A stretch of DNA of 64,000 bases from Xanthostigma xanthostigma (lineage: Eukaryota; Arthropoda; Insecta; Raphidioptera; Raphidiidae): the NCBI GenBank assembly GCA_963575645.1, contig OY754470.1, forward strand, positions 13,400,501 to 13,464,500. The letters run 5' to 3'. A program made the translations under genes and the position numbers. Every line of letters starts with the position of its first letter. The stretch's first letter is position 1. The notes beneath the pieces are model-generated. The model saw only the letters and a list, made by a program, of their open reading frames with translations, was not told where the DNA came from and did no database searches. Positions 50,601-61,644 of this stretch are shown here, piece after piece.

Positions 50601-51449
50601 TGGTAAACCTAACATACACATCAAGATGATCAGTGTCAATTTCACTGGTATCTACATTCTACACTACACACCAATATTATTTTATAGTAGGTATGTTACT
50701 TATTACGAATTCTACGTCAAAAGTTATTAAAAAAAGTTGTGGAGAATTTTATTACCTACATTTTTGAACTGAAAACTTCTTTAGCGGCGTTGTACACTTT
50801 TTTTGTAATGGGTAAAAAATTTTAAACGCGTCAGATTGAAAATTCGTAAGACCAAATTCGTAAGACCTGATCGAAAATTCGTAAGACAAAATTCGTAAGA
50901 CGAAAACTTTTGTACACTTTTTTTGTAATGGGTAAAAAATGTTAAACTCGCGTCAGATTGAAAATTCGTAAGACCAAATTCGTAAGACCTGATCGAAAAT
51001 TCGTAAGACAAAATTCGTAAGACGAAAACTTTTGTACACTTTTTTTGTAATGGGTCAAAAATGTTAAACTCGCGTCAGGACACGTGACCTGATCGAAAAT
51101 TCGTAAGACGTTAATATTCAAGTTTTCACTTCTGCCGACACTCCCGGAGTGCAACCCGTCTTTTTTTTGTAAAACTCACAATTACGGAAACAACAAACAA
51201 CTATTACACCCTTCTTTTGAAGATGGAGGCCAAATGTCAGTAACCCGATCTCGAATACCCACTTTAGTTCACCACCGACCCCCCCCCCTCCAACGAATAA
51301 AAAAATCTATTCAAATCAATGCACTATTTAACCTACCACCTATAGAACATTCTCGATAATGCCTACGCATATCTAATTAATGTATTTTCTAAAACAATGG
51401 AATATTATTTTACAGATTTGCTCCCAAGAATTTGTCACTAAATGAATAA
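44666..51449 (+). CDS. GPD1: Glycerol-3-phosphate dehydrogenase homologue with altered active site
   Basis: Homologue of the cytosolic NAD-dependent enzyme that interconverts dihydroxyacetone phosphate and glycerol 3-phosphate. Exons: 44666-44712, 44775-44952, 46721-46861, 47081-47335, 48672-49009, 50282-50374, 51416-51449; phases match and give 361 residues (family about 350-360). Start chosen at ATG 44666 ([16 protein letters not shown]). Recognisable blocks: the [12 protein letters not shown] stretch, [37 protein letters not shown] and [11 protein letters not shown]. Lysines equivalent to human K120 and K204, the following Asn (N205) and R269 are kept (K122, K207, N208, R271). Other hallmarks differ: the nucleotide motif is GSGNWA rather than GSGNWG; VPHQF is VPQRF; MGANIA is MGHTLT; and residues equivalent to human D260, T264 and N270 are Thr262, Ser266 and Glu272. 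The frame and splice sites are intact, so this looks like a functional but diverged paralogue, or a pseudoenzyme, rather than a dead gene. Human numbering is from memory. Confidence 0.9.
45179..46112. mobile_element. Long-TIR element in GPD intron 2
   Basis: Arms of about 185 bp (45179-45362 and about 45936-46112) start TGACAGAAATGGTCAAGGAG and share CGTTGCGGTACGACGCTGGG. The 570-bp middle holds one frame of 93 codons (45527-45808) with basic, somewhat protein-like composition but no family I recognise. Target duplication not found. Confidence 0.65.
46139..46637. mobile_element. Tigger-like MITE in GPD intron 2
   Basis: CAGTGTAAACTCTTTATAAC and GTTATAAAGAGTTTACACTG are perfect inverted ends, flanked by TA (46137-46138, 46638-46639). 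A second partial copy of the left terminal region begins near 46248 (TACTGTATAATCTCTTTATA). Confidence 0.8.
47495..47690 (-). repeat. Unclassified dispersed repeat, copy 2, in GPD intron 4
   Basis: Reverse copy of the repeat at 2205-2525: TAGCCGTCGTGAGAACGCC, TGGCAGATGTGAAACATAAA, CTAAATTTCGCCCTGTAAG, GCGCGCACACACAGAGGAG. Confidence 0.5.
48027..48652. mobile_element. 99-bp TIR element in GPD intron 4, hosting a foldback
   Basis: Near-identical arms (48027-48125 and 48554-48652) begin TACAGGTGTCCCATTAAGAA. The element ends 19 bases before exon 5. A separate foldback at 48272-48554 lies against the inner edge of the right arm. Confidence 0.75.
48272..48554. mobile_element. Near-perfect foldback with 139-bp arms
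   Basis: Arms 48272-48410 and 48416-48554 match with about one difference around a 5-base loop (ACAAC). The terminal word CAGTGGCGTACGGCAGGAG is hAT-like. High arm identity suggests a young insertion, or gene conversion between arms. Confidence 0.75.
49703..50225 (+). mobile_element. hAT MITE, family A copy 5, in GPD intron 5
   Basis: Perfect duplications ATTACAGT (49695-49702, 50226-50233) flank TAGTGATGTGCCGGATATCC and GATCCGGCACATCACTA. It ends 56 bases before exon 6. Confidence 0.9.
50771..51115. repeat. 120-122-bp tandem repeat in GPD intron 6
   Basis: TGTACACTTTTTTTGTAATG recurs at 50791, 50911 and 51033. Each unit has several AATTCGTAAGAC words. About 2.8 copies, the last one rearranged. 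Confidence 0.8.
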
Positions 51450-53427
51450 CAATATTATGTCTTTTAAAATGTAATTATTATGAATAAAAATGAAATTATC
51501 AATTTTGAATTCGAATTTGATATAAGATAGCTAACAATATTTTTGTAACAATAAATTTTATGAAAAATTTTGCATTGAGTACCTAAATAATTTAAGAAAT
51601 ACAAACCGCAACAGTTCACTAAAATCCGACCTACTATAGAGACATTTTAAAAGTATTCTTAAAAGCATTTATTCAACACGCGTGAGTAATATATAATTTC
51701 GGGGCCCTGCTAAATTCTGGAGAAATAATAAATTACTTCATGTTGACGCGTAGAGTGCTAATAATGAGTCGAAACTGTACGATAATATATTACTGCATAG
51801 TTTCTGAACCAATAGGAACACGGTAGCGATTTGTATATATGAAAACAGCATCGCAATTCAGCGAAAGTCAGGGCCATCTTGTGTGCATCGAGGGCGGTGG
51901 GTACATCAATCAATGAAGTGATTTATTATTTTTCCCTCTTTTATCAGGGCCCCGATTACATATTACTCCTGCTAGTTGAATAAAATATTATGTGCGACCA
52001 TTGATCATGAGCGTGAAATTTGCCGCACGAGCGTAGCGGGTGCGGTAACATGCGAGTGGAATATAATGGTAAAAAATGTCAAAAATGACTTTTGCATCTG
52101 TCAAAGTATTATGTTCTGATAATAGGTCATATGCATGAGACTCCAAATTGGTTTAAATTTTTATTTTGAAATATATTTTAGTTCCTGATCATATCGTAAT
52201 GGTTATTTTATTAATCTAATCACTGAAAAAAATACAAATAATAAAATAGAAACGTAGAAAATACGCGCTATTTTCGAATTTTCAAAACGCAGCGTGACGT
52301 CAGTGTATATATCAATAACAGTTTCCATGGCGACTGGGTCGTCTCACAGTAAGATTAAGTCAGTATTTAGAGAAAACAACAAATAAACTTCATTTAGAAC
52401 ATTGACAATTTGACATCAAAGTTGACATGCATCATATATCGTGACGTCACATAAGCCCGCCAACATGGCCGATTGTTTAAACTGTCTATTTTTGAATGTG
52501 AAATTTCATATTTTTTTTCTTGTGATAATATTACATTTTTAAATGATTATCAATTTTTTTCCGTATTATGGTTGACTAAATAATCTATTAAAAATATAAA
52601 AAAAATACATGCATATGACCTATTATTAGTTATTCAAATTGTTAACTAGGAAGGCGTTGCATTTCACAAATATTTGTTTTGGCATCCGTTTTTGTTAAAC
52701 AAATGCAATCTTTTTATTTTATTATTTTAATAAATAAAATTATCGATCAATTTTAAGCTACCCGTAGACGAATCGAACAAAAAAGAGTTTTTTAAAATCG
52801 GTTAAGGCGTTTGGGTTGTACGCTGGATACAAAAAGCGAGACTCGCAGATCCACAAAGCGAGTACATATAGGCGCTTCCAGCTAAAGCTTGGGTCGCGCC
52901 TAAAAAGCTTTGTAAGACGGTGTATTGTGTCAGTTTTACTTTGAATCACTAAAAACAACTAAAATTCAAAATGTAAAATTGTGAAAGAAGTATTAAAGGT
53001 GTCAACACTTTGTGTTTTTTTTTTAATTATTTTATCTGCTGTGTAATTACAATAATCGTAATCAATTATCAGATGATGACTGATAGGCAAAAGCACTAAT
53101 CATTAATCAATGATAAAGAATTTAATAAATAATTTTGGAATGGTTTTTCTTAAAGAATTTCACAATTACAATTTGTTATATCAGATGTAATTTTTATACA
53201 TTTTGTGTTATATTTAAAATTATTATTAAATTTCTTTACAACAGCGATTTTTTTGCGCCAACATTACTCTCAATGTATATCTATGGATTTATTCACTTTA
53301 TTCGCCCGAAAACCACCAGTACCGTGTCACTGTTCATTATACACGAAGACTACCCTCCATAGTTATACTGTCGCTGGTTGTACTGTACTGTACGTCAAAT
53401 TCGTGACAGTATGGTTATGTTTTCAAA
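51450..53427. other. Spacer between the GPD-like gene and SUPT7L
   Basis: 52119-52626 is bounded by inverted ATAATAGGTCATATGCATG, a likely TIR element of unknown class. The SUPT7L promoter must lie in the last few hundred bases, but I see no defined TATA or initiator. Confidence 0.45.
51483..51488 (+). promoter_or_regulatory. Poly(A) signal of the GPD-like gene
   Basis: AATAAA 34 bases after the stop at 51449, in an A/T-rich 3' region. A second candidate lies near 51550. Confidence 0.6.
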
Positions 53428-56400
53428 ATGTCAAAATTGTGGGGTGAATTTGAAAAAATAGAAAAGAAAGAACGGACAGATGTGTCAGATTTGATAGTTA
53501 AAGCATTACATCCCAACTGTTTAAATGAATATAAAGACTATTTGTCAACATTATTCGTATCGAAAAAACAAACCGAAGAAATAACGTAAGTAATGTGTAA
53601 TATTAGCCAATACTATTTTAGATTATCGAAAACACTAAAAAGAAATTCATTATCTTCAAAAAATTAAAATATATAAAACACGAAAAATTTGATTTTATCA
53701 CACGTTTAAAAGTCGGAATTTCGTAAAAACTTGTTAGTCCGTATTTTTAATTTATAATAACCCACAATGCTTTAGGAATAATAGCTCCATTTGTCAGAAC
53801 AAAATTGGTAATTTTAATACATCATAAAATATAAAGTCAGTGTAGTTCGGAGCAAGAACACAAAATAAGTTGCGCACTTAGGGTTGGGTAACTCAGATCT
53901 GAACCGGTTCAAAGAGCCGACTCCGACAGAAGATCCGTGAGAACCGGCTCACTTTTTTATGAGCCGACGGATCAACGGATCCGCATAACTCAGTGAAACA
54001 CTTACACACAGAAGCACAGAAGTATCTGTCAGCTCAAATGACTGATGCATATATTTGGCTATGCATTCTACAACTATACAGTGTACTCACTATGCACTAG
54101 GTGACTAGGCGGTACAATTATTACAGTGTTTTACTTAAGTCACAACTATTTAAGGTATTGTATTGCATATTGTAATATGCTTTCTGTAACATAGCAAGTA
54201 GCAACCTGTAAAACCCCGCCTTATAATATGTGAGTCAGTCACTGGCATAATATTACGTGATATGATTGACTTGACTCAACTAACTCAGTGGCTCAGTTGA
54301 CTCGAATAACATATTCAGAACTCGGCTCTTTTTGAACCGGTTCAGGGAGCCGACTCACATACGGGATCCAGATGCAAAGATGCAGATCACTAAAAACACC
54401 CGTTTGTCTAATCTCTATTGCGCACTCAACGCGAATCCACTATTAAAAAGCAATAGCATTGATTAAGGTAATCAATGGCAATAGCTGATTCAGAAATACA
54501 ACTTAATCATTTTGATTTTACAGATTACCAATAGTAGAGACAAGAATACTTCATACAATAGAACTGCATCAATATGAAAATCAAATTTTGGACATGATAA
54601 ATTTAACCAAAAATACAGTACGTATTATCCAAGAGTGTAGGCTTTCACGGCCTGCGTTCTAAATCTTCTTGGATTCCGGGCTTGTATGCCGTGGTTCATT
54701 GGTATTTCTATCTGACGTTTCCTAATAATGTTTACCGCAGTTGTAGACGAAACGTCGGATAGAAATACCAATGGACCACGACCTACAAGCCCGGAAACCA
54801 AAAAGATATTATATAGAGCGTATTATATTTAAAGCTAAACTTCTTTTCGCACGATATGTAGGGCAAATTCAATTCATGAGATTGAAAGTGTAACGAAAAG
54901 CTGCAAAGATAAAGGTCTGTGAATCAAACCATGAAAAACCCCGCTAATGCACGTATACCGTATACTATAAAAATCGGCTGTACAGCATTAGGCTATGGTG
55001 GGTGAGAGATATAGTGACCGGTTCCCTTTTTAATACTCATTAACTTCTGAAAAATATGTTTAAACTTCATAAAATTATGCAACCAAATTTGCAGATAAGC
55101 TCCAATTTAGGGTAAAATTCTGGAGATGTGAATAATTTAGGTTGTTTAGGAGTGACAAAATTTCGCAGGGCCTACAAAACGATAGTTGGATACCCTATAC
55201 CAGGGGCGGGCAAATCTTTTGATCGGCGGGCCACATAGCTGATGAAAATTCGACCGCGGGCCAAATATTTGCAGAGTAAAAAAAAAAAGATTCTCACATT
55301 CTATTTCCGCATTTGGAGAGCAAAAAAAGGTCCTCAAAAAAAAAGATTTTCGTCTGTTCTGGCGCCCTTGCTATTTCTTTACTATTTTTCTAAAATTTAT
55401 AAAATTGTGCTGCGGGCCGGATCCGGCCCGCGGGCCGCCATTTGCCCAGGCCTGCCCTATACCATATCGAGTAGTATAATTTTTAATTCAATCCTAAGAA
55501 ACAATAGAAATTTTATGAGACATTAATATTTTATAGTAATATATAAAGCTGAAGAGTTTGTTTGTTTGTTTTGTTGAACGCGCTAATCTCAGTAACTATT
55601 AGTTTTAATTGAAAAATTATATTTGTGTCGGATAGTCCATTTACCGAGGAAGGCTATAGGCTATATATTACACTACGACCAATAGGAGCGGAGCATCAAT
55701 GAAAAATGTTGCAAATTATATATAAAAGCGTTTGTCCTGACTGATTCATCAACGCCCTGGTCAAACCGCTTAAGCTATAAACTTGGACAGTAGGTTCCTT
55801 TTATGACGTAAGCACCCACTAAGAAGGGATTTTTGAAATTCGCATCCTAACGGGGTGTAAAGGTTTCTGGTAAAATGGCCATATTTCAAAAATCGTTAAA
55901 ATGAGTGACATTGAATTCAACATACGCACTCTTCATGAAAATTAAACAAACCCCTATTTCAACGTTTTTTTAAATTCAACTCCTAAAGGAGTCAAAATAT
56001 TATATTACCCAACAACATTTTGAGGAGGGGAAATCGGAATCTTGCATTAGCGCCGGGTCGCTTACGAAATACATTTTGCTGAATTATATCTATCGCACCT
56101 AGGTAAAACCGGGACGGGCCGCTAGTATTATATAAAATAATAAACCATTTTTTTTTCTTAGATTGAATCAGGTAAACCATTTGTATTGGAGCCGTTGCCG
56201 CCGTTTCCGGAAAGTCCAGATATTAAACCAAAACATTTTTTGTTAAATCCCTTCAAATTTGTGCCGAAACAGTCAAGGTAATTATTATTTTAGTTTTTAT
56301 ATGGTTTCTGTATCGCGATTTGATGCCATTTTTGCGATATCGAGCTTCGAAACCAGATCTAACTAAGATCTACTTATAGGAATGTAAATATATTCTAAAC

Positions 56401-59400
56401 TGACATCAACAAAATTCGATGGAGTGAAGAAAGTATCATAGAAATAAAAGAATTAATAGTCGTCATTGTGTATATTATTATGAATAAACAATTTTGATTT
56501 TTCCTTTTAAGATAGTTCAGTTATTATTAACTTTTTTTAGGAATTCGATGAACTTTGAACATTATATAAAAATTAGTAGCGTATATCAGCTGTTAAAATT
56601 TCAGTGGTTATACGTGTAAAATTTGAGTTATTTGCAATTAAAATCAATGTTTTTTTACACATATTTCCTATGTCGAGCATCAAGAAGTACCATATTTTTA
56701 ACTATTAGTTCATAACGACTTTTAAGAATTTTTTAAAAAACGTATTAATTTTCAAGGAAGTTGCGATGAATATTAAAAAAAAAAATAGTCTTTTCACGTT
56801 TGGTTTAAAAGTTATAGTTTTGCAAGTATAACATTTTTTGTAACGCTGTAAATAATTATATAGTTAACACACCAATGTATTTGATACCATGGCCTGGGTT
56901 AGTGCTAGGGATCGATCGATATGATTTTTTTCGCTGATACCGATATACCTGCAGTTATCGGTATCGGCCGATTTTTGGTATCCGTCAATTATCGGTCATA
57001 GAAATTAATTTAACCTTTTTGCACGTAAAATTTCTTAAAAAGAAGCTTTAATTATTAAAATACGCGTTCTTGATTTGTTGCTCAAAATATAAAAAGTATT
57101 TTCAGTTGACTTTTGAGTTCTACGAGAACGCGAAATAAAAATCTGTTAACCCATCGAAAAGTTATGGTTCTTAATATTATTATGAGCCCGATAGTAGTAT
57201 CAGTCGATACCAATAATAGACCTAAAGATCGATAACAGATATCGGTATCGGTCGATTCATAGTTAGTGCAAAGTCACAAATATGACTATCATGTTTGTCA
57301 ATCTAGTATACATCTATGAATAAAAAAACATGTAAATCAGTTGAGTAGGGACTACTGGCGGACTGTTGAAAGAAAACGGCTTGTATTTTAAATGTATCGA
57401 TAATGCTTAAACAATTTTCTAGTGATTTTACTGATGGAGCTGGAATTGATACACCAGAATTAAGTGAAGAAATTAGGAAACATGTATTAATGCAAACAAC
57501 TGCTACTTTATTGGCTCATACTGGATTCGAAAGTAAGTTATTTAATATATGATTCCTGAGGCTGAATATATTAACGTTTGAATTTATTCTTTTAGCTACA
57601 ACGCAATCAGTCTTAGACGTTGTAGTTGATGTTTTAGATGAATTTATGAAAAGGTTGTGTGGACTTCTACGAAATTCAATTGATACAGTTGCGCTGGGAT
57701 ATTCGGACGGATTCCCGGTAAGTGGTAGGCTAATATCAGGGCCGGATTTAAAGGTGTGGAGGCCCTGGGGCAACGAAGGAGTGGAGGCCCCTAATTATTT
57801 TCCAAACAAGTTAAACCATTTTTTTCTTTTAAGTATTCCAATAATTTATTGCGAAACAAATCAAATACTTGAAATTTTGTAGACGAACACTTCTTGTACC
57901 TATTCCCAAAATTAAACAACATTGACCATTTCGATTTTACGTACTGACATTGAGAAGTTAAGTGTCTTAAACATCTTTTAAACATCACATAGAAGTTTCA
58001 CTTGTACCGCGTGGCTTTTCACGCGCCCACTTGTTTTATATAATTTTGCATATTATTCGTTATTTGTTAGAAAATTTTATCTAGAAATTTCTATTGTGGA
58101 GGCCCCGGGGCTTCAGCCCCGGTTGCCCTCCCCTAAATCCGGCCCTGACTAATATAATAATTTGAAATTATAACCTGTAACTTGCCAAATAATTCTAACA
58201 TATAGGACCTCCAATGTTGGATGATTCTCAATCCTTGAACTGGTTATGATATTTGTTTCTTAGTATCGAAAATCACAAACTAGTTCCTTATATCAAGAAA
58301 AGATATATTTAGAAAAAATGTGTTTTAAAATCGCAATATATGTACATATTGATCTACATATAAAACGTTGAAAGAAATTATGAGTAAGATTAGTGATAAT
58401 AAATAGGAATACTTCGAATATTAATTTTAAAAACTAGTAAAACTTATATTCTATTGTTAGATCTAGCTAAAGTTTGCTATTGATATTGTTTGGATACACC
58501 CATTGTTACAATGCTATACCTATAAAATTATAACATGACGAAATTTCACCGTGCTGTTGATTGTACGGCTGACCTGAACCTACGCGTATAAGAATCTGGG
58601 TTATCCAAGCAATACGATTGTTTTAAAATCCGTATTATGCGAGTTTTTACATTATTCGAGGTAGCGTTTGTCAGATGAGTTGGTATAATTCTACTGTCTT
58701 TTAAAATTTCTAGAAAAACTATCCTAACCATTTCAATGTTTCCTCAGAAATTAATGTTGATTTAAATTTGGCACAATCAATACACTAACACTAATTTGTC
58801 AATAGTTACAAGGACCTCTAAAACAGTAATACAGTAAACCCTCGTTAACACGAACACGGTTAACACGAATTTCGGTTTAACGCGAACAAAAATTTGCTCT
58901 CGACAATGGTCACATAAGCTTTAATGTAATTATGTTCGGTTAACACGAACCCTCGTTAATACGAACTTCGAACAACTTTTTCGTCCCTTCACGGTTAATT
59001 ATCGGATAATACGAACTACAAAAATTCTCAAATCATATATTTTAATCATTTTGGTCAATGAATATACAATACAACTAAAAGAAAAGATTCGCTTAAGGGA
59101 TTACAAAAGTAATTAACTCACATTCTAAAAATAGACAAAGGATTGAGAGATTAAAAATTCACTCGAAATCCTATAAATAGAAACATATATACCTCAAAAT
59201 TTTTCCCCTCTTATTTATTGAAAAGGTTGTAAACTAATTAACAAAGGCAAAGGCTTCTTAACAATTTATAATAAATAATTATTCAATGTTTACTTAAAAT
59301 AAATCATGATTTGACACTTAAAAGATGACTGTATTTTATGCCATACTCGGTTTACACGAACTCCCACATAACACGAACTTTTTGCCTGATTTTTACGAGT

Positions 59401-60521
59401 TCGTGTTAACGAGGTTTTACTGTATATCAAACTCGAAATTTCTGCCATTTAATGTCAGTAACGTTCTTAATTAAATTTTTATGATTACAGGATGAATTGG
59501 AAAGAGTTTTCACTGAAACTGGTATTGGAGGTATCCGCTCGATAAGAGATTACTATGTGAATCGGGTGATTAATTATGAGAACGTTGTTCAAAACAGATG
59601 TCAGGAGCTCACAAATGAATATTCAACTTTACGTCCTAGGTAAGCATTATATAAAAATGTAAATGTGAAAAAATGAGTTCAGTTCTTTTCTACCAGCTTG
59701 TTCAGCCAGCAAAAAAATGGAAATCTAAAACAGTACCTAATTCCGTTCCAATCCCAAACATTGACATTTTATTAAATTTATTTATCTATATATACCTATA
59801 ATTACCATTTTATATTATAGGCATAATCAAAGTTCACGCAAGCGAAAAAAACTAGTTGTTTAAGAAATATTGTCATTATAGTAGATAATCAAAATATGTA
59901 CATATAAACCAGTACAGACCAACTAACAACTGCTGTTCGCGATTTTCAATTTTTTTTTTATTTCTTGGAACTTATTTTTAGCTCGAATAGAGCTATAGAA
60001 CAGTATCTCACCTTTTTGAAAAGCTACAACTTGAATCAGTCCTTGCGAAATTAATCTGGATTTAACTATTTATATGGAGAAACTCAGCTCTGATTCGCAA
60101 ATTGATAACAGAGCGTATACAGCTGGCAGTGCGCAATAATGAACTGTTTGTTTCCAGTATTATAAATATACCCAGTACAAAGTATGAATTTGAAGAATAT
60201 GATGATGAACAAGTACCTGAAATTCACTTGGGCGCCACAGACGGAGATCATAGTGAACTACAAACATCATTACAATCCGGTTTTCAAATGTTGCACAGTC
60301 TTGAACAAGAAGCTCAGTAAGTTTTAAACAAATGAAAACATCCTGAAGTTTGTAAAATCACAACCTGATAATTATTTGTTTTTAATAGTTTGCAGAGTTT
60401 GGAAGGCTGTGACGACGAAACAAACATAACAAGTGGGGATTTTGCTGTTGGATCCGTTGTATCAGATTTCGATTCAAATCATTCTCAGTCACCATATAAT
60501 AAAAGAAAAAGACTAGAATAA
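53428..60521 (+). CDS. SUPT7L: SAGA subunit STAF65-gamma / SUPT7-like, 8 exons
   Basis: Structural subunit of the SAGA/STAGA histone acetyltransferase co-activator. Exons: 53428-53585, 54524-54617, 56162-56277, 57423-57532, 57596-57717, 59491-59639, 60158-60316, 60389-60521; phases match and give 346 residues (human about 414). The identifying part is the histone-fold (bromodomain-associated) region at about residues 129-200, with TATLLAHTGFETTTQSVLDV and VLDEFMKRLCGLLRNSID, followed by GFPDELERVFTETGIGGIRS. The C-terminus is acidic (YEFEEYDDEQVPEIHL) and ends in a basic NKRKRLE, like the KKRMRKI-type end of the human protein as I recall it. ATG 53428 is the first Met in this frame; an ATG 17 bases upstream is out of frame and stops quickly. 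Exon 7 was placed at 60158 because its acceptor has a pyrimidine tract and the phase needed by exon 6. Confidence 0.9.
53879..54417. mobile_element. hAT MITE in SUPT7L intron 1
   Basis: Direct 8-mers TTGCGCAC (53871-53878, 54418-54425) flank an element starting TTAGGGTTGGGTAACTC and ending CTAATCTCTA. Subterminal GAACCGGTTCA and GAGCCGACTC words repeat on both sides. TIRs are imperfect. Confidence 0.65.
55201..55454. mobile_element. hAT MITE in SUPT7L intron 2
   Basis: CAGGGGCGGGCAAATCTTTT and AATGGCGG-type complement ending TTTGCCCAGGCCTG, flanked by perfect CCCTATAC duplications (55193-55200, 55455-55462). Charlie-like ends; 254 bp. Confidence 0.88.
55538..56130 (-). repeat. Dispersed insect repeat in SUPT7L intron 2
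   Basis: Runs from AAGCTGAAGAGTTTGTTTG to GGTAAAACCGGGACGGGCCGC, the reverse of the repeat at 20093-20447, with a longer middle that includes the block shared with 23580-23900. Probably a non-LTR 3' end or a derived non-autonomous element. Confidence 0.5.
56906..57261. mobile_element. hAT MITE in SUPT7L intron 3
   Basis: TAGGGATCGATCGATATG and ATCGGTCGATTCATA ends, flanked by perfect GTTAGTGC duplications (56898-56905, 57262-57269). Subterminal TATCGGTATCGG words on both sides. Confidence 0.85.
57737..58147. mobile_element. hAT MITE in SUPT7L intron 5
   Basis: CAGGGCCGGATTTA and TAAATCCGGCCCTG are perfect inverted ends; flanking 8-mers GCTAATAT and ACTAATAT differ by one base. It begins 19 bases after the exon 5 donor. 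Confidence 0.85.
58832..59422. mobile_element. Tigger-like MITE in SUPT7L intron 5
   Basis: CAGTAAACCCTCGTTAACAC and GTGTTAACGAGGTTTTACTG inverted ends, each flanked by TA (58830-58831, 59423-59424). Internal ACACGAAC words repeat near both ends. No transposase. Confidence 0.85.
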
Positions 60522-60554
60522 CTGTATATATTATTTGTAAATGCTTTTTTTTGT

Positions 60555-60560
60555 AATAAA
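60555..60560 (+). promoter_or_regulatory. Poly(A) signal of SUPT7L
   Basis: AATAAA 34 bases after the stop at 60521. Confidence 0.65.
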
Positions 60561-61644
60561 ATGTAAAAATTACTTTTATCTATTTAATTTTAATGTTTAG
60601 AGGAAGGTTATAACTTTAATTGAACTGGTTCTTCACTTGGCACTTAGAAGAATATGAGTAAAATGATATAATAGCACAAACATTTGGTTAACGTCATATA
60701 TTTAATATTAAAAGTATATGGTTAACGTACATTTCAGAATACTATTATATCGCCAGGAGCATAAACTTAACATATAAAGTAAAAAAGAGAACTAAGTATA
60801 GTCACAATGCCAAACCCTCTCAACGAAATAGCGTATTTGCTCATACATGCAAATTGTGTTTTTTTTTCACTGAACTTAATCAATGAAAATTATTAAGTTT
60901 GTTTTTGTACAAAATAAAAAATATAAGGAATATAATTACCTATTACGTCCTTTAAATTAATTAGAGACCATCGCCAAATAAGCATACGACCACAGGTCAA
61001 TGTGCAGGCGTTGGAAGGTGACACTGGAAACAGCAATATCAAACACTTGTTATGATTTTATCCCGTTTTCACAAAAAAATATACGGCGTGAACCCGAACT
61101 GCGCATTTCACTATTTTTTTATGGTTTTCATAAGCACTTACACTAGATACATATTATATTATTTGATATGAACAAGCACTTTTTGAAGAAAATTTTATTA
61201 TCATTTTTAAATAAGTGCCTTATGCAAATACACTAACAATCTAACCAAAACCGTTATAAAATACTGACTACGATTTTGAACATGTTATTTACAGATGTCA
61301 TAACTGTGCCCTTTTGTTGCAGTGTTCCTACTGCACATGCGTTACTTCTATTGTTTTGTAGATTCAGCAAGTTGTAAGCAACTGCATTACTGCGTGATTG
61401 TAAACTATTCACCTTGATTAGAAGTAAAAAAATACTATCGCCTTTGTATTTTATTGCATAAGAATTTAACAAACAATTTTTTAAGAGAAAACCTTGCCAC
61501 GTGGTGACAACTACTGTCTAGAATTGAAAAGAACGAACTTGTGTTATGACTGTTATGAGTATGACGATCACACGCTTTACTCCTGGATTGCATGTACCCC
61601 CTTGTCTATGATGTACCCTCCATAATTGCATGTTTATATTTGTC
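60561..61644. other. Spacer after SUPT7L
   Basis: No exon, RNA gene or repeat end recognised. Composition is AT-rich and ordinary. Confidence 0.4.

Noticed and set aside
44666-51449. GPD-like gene as a pseudogene
   Set aside because: All seven exons keep frame, phase and GT/AG borders over 361 codons, which is unlikely without selection.
54640-54800. Hairpin with GACGAAACGTCGGATAGAAA, as an RNA gene
   Set aside because: The motif resembles tails of Penelope-like or non-LTR elements; no RNA family fold or flanking signal supports an RNA gene.
60088-60157. Extending SUPT7L exon 7 upstream to the CTCAG acceptor at 60087
   Set aside because: It would need phase 1, but exon 6 ends in phase 2; the acceptor at 60157 fits the phase and has the better pyrimidine tract.
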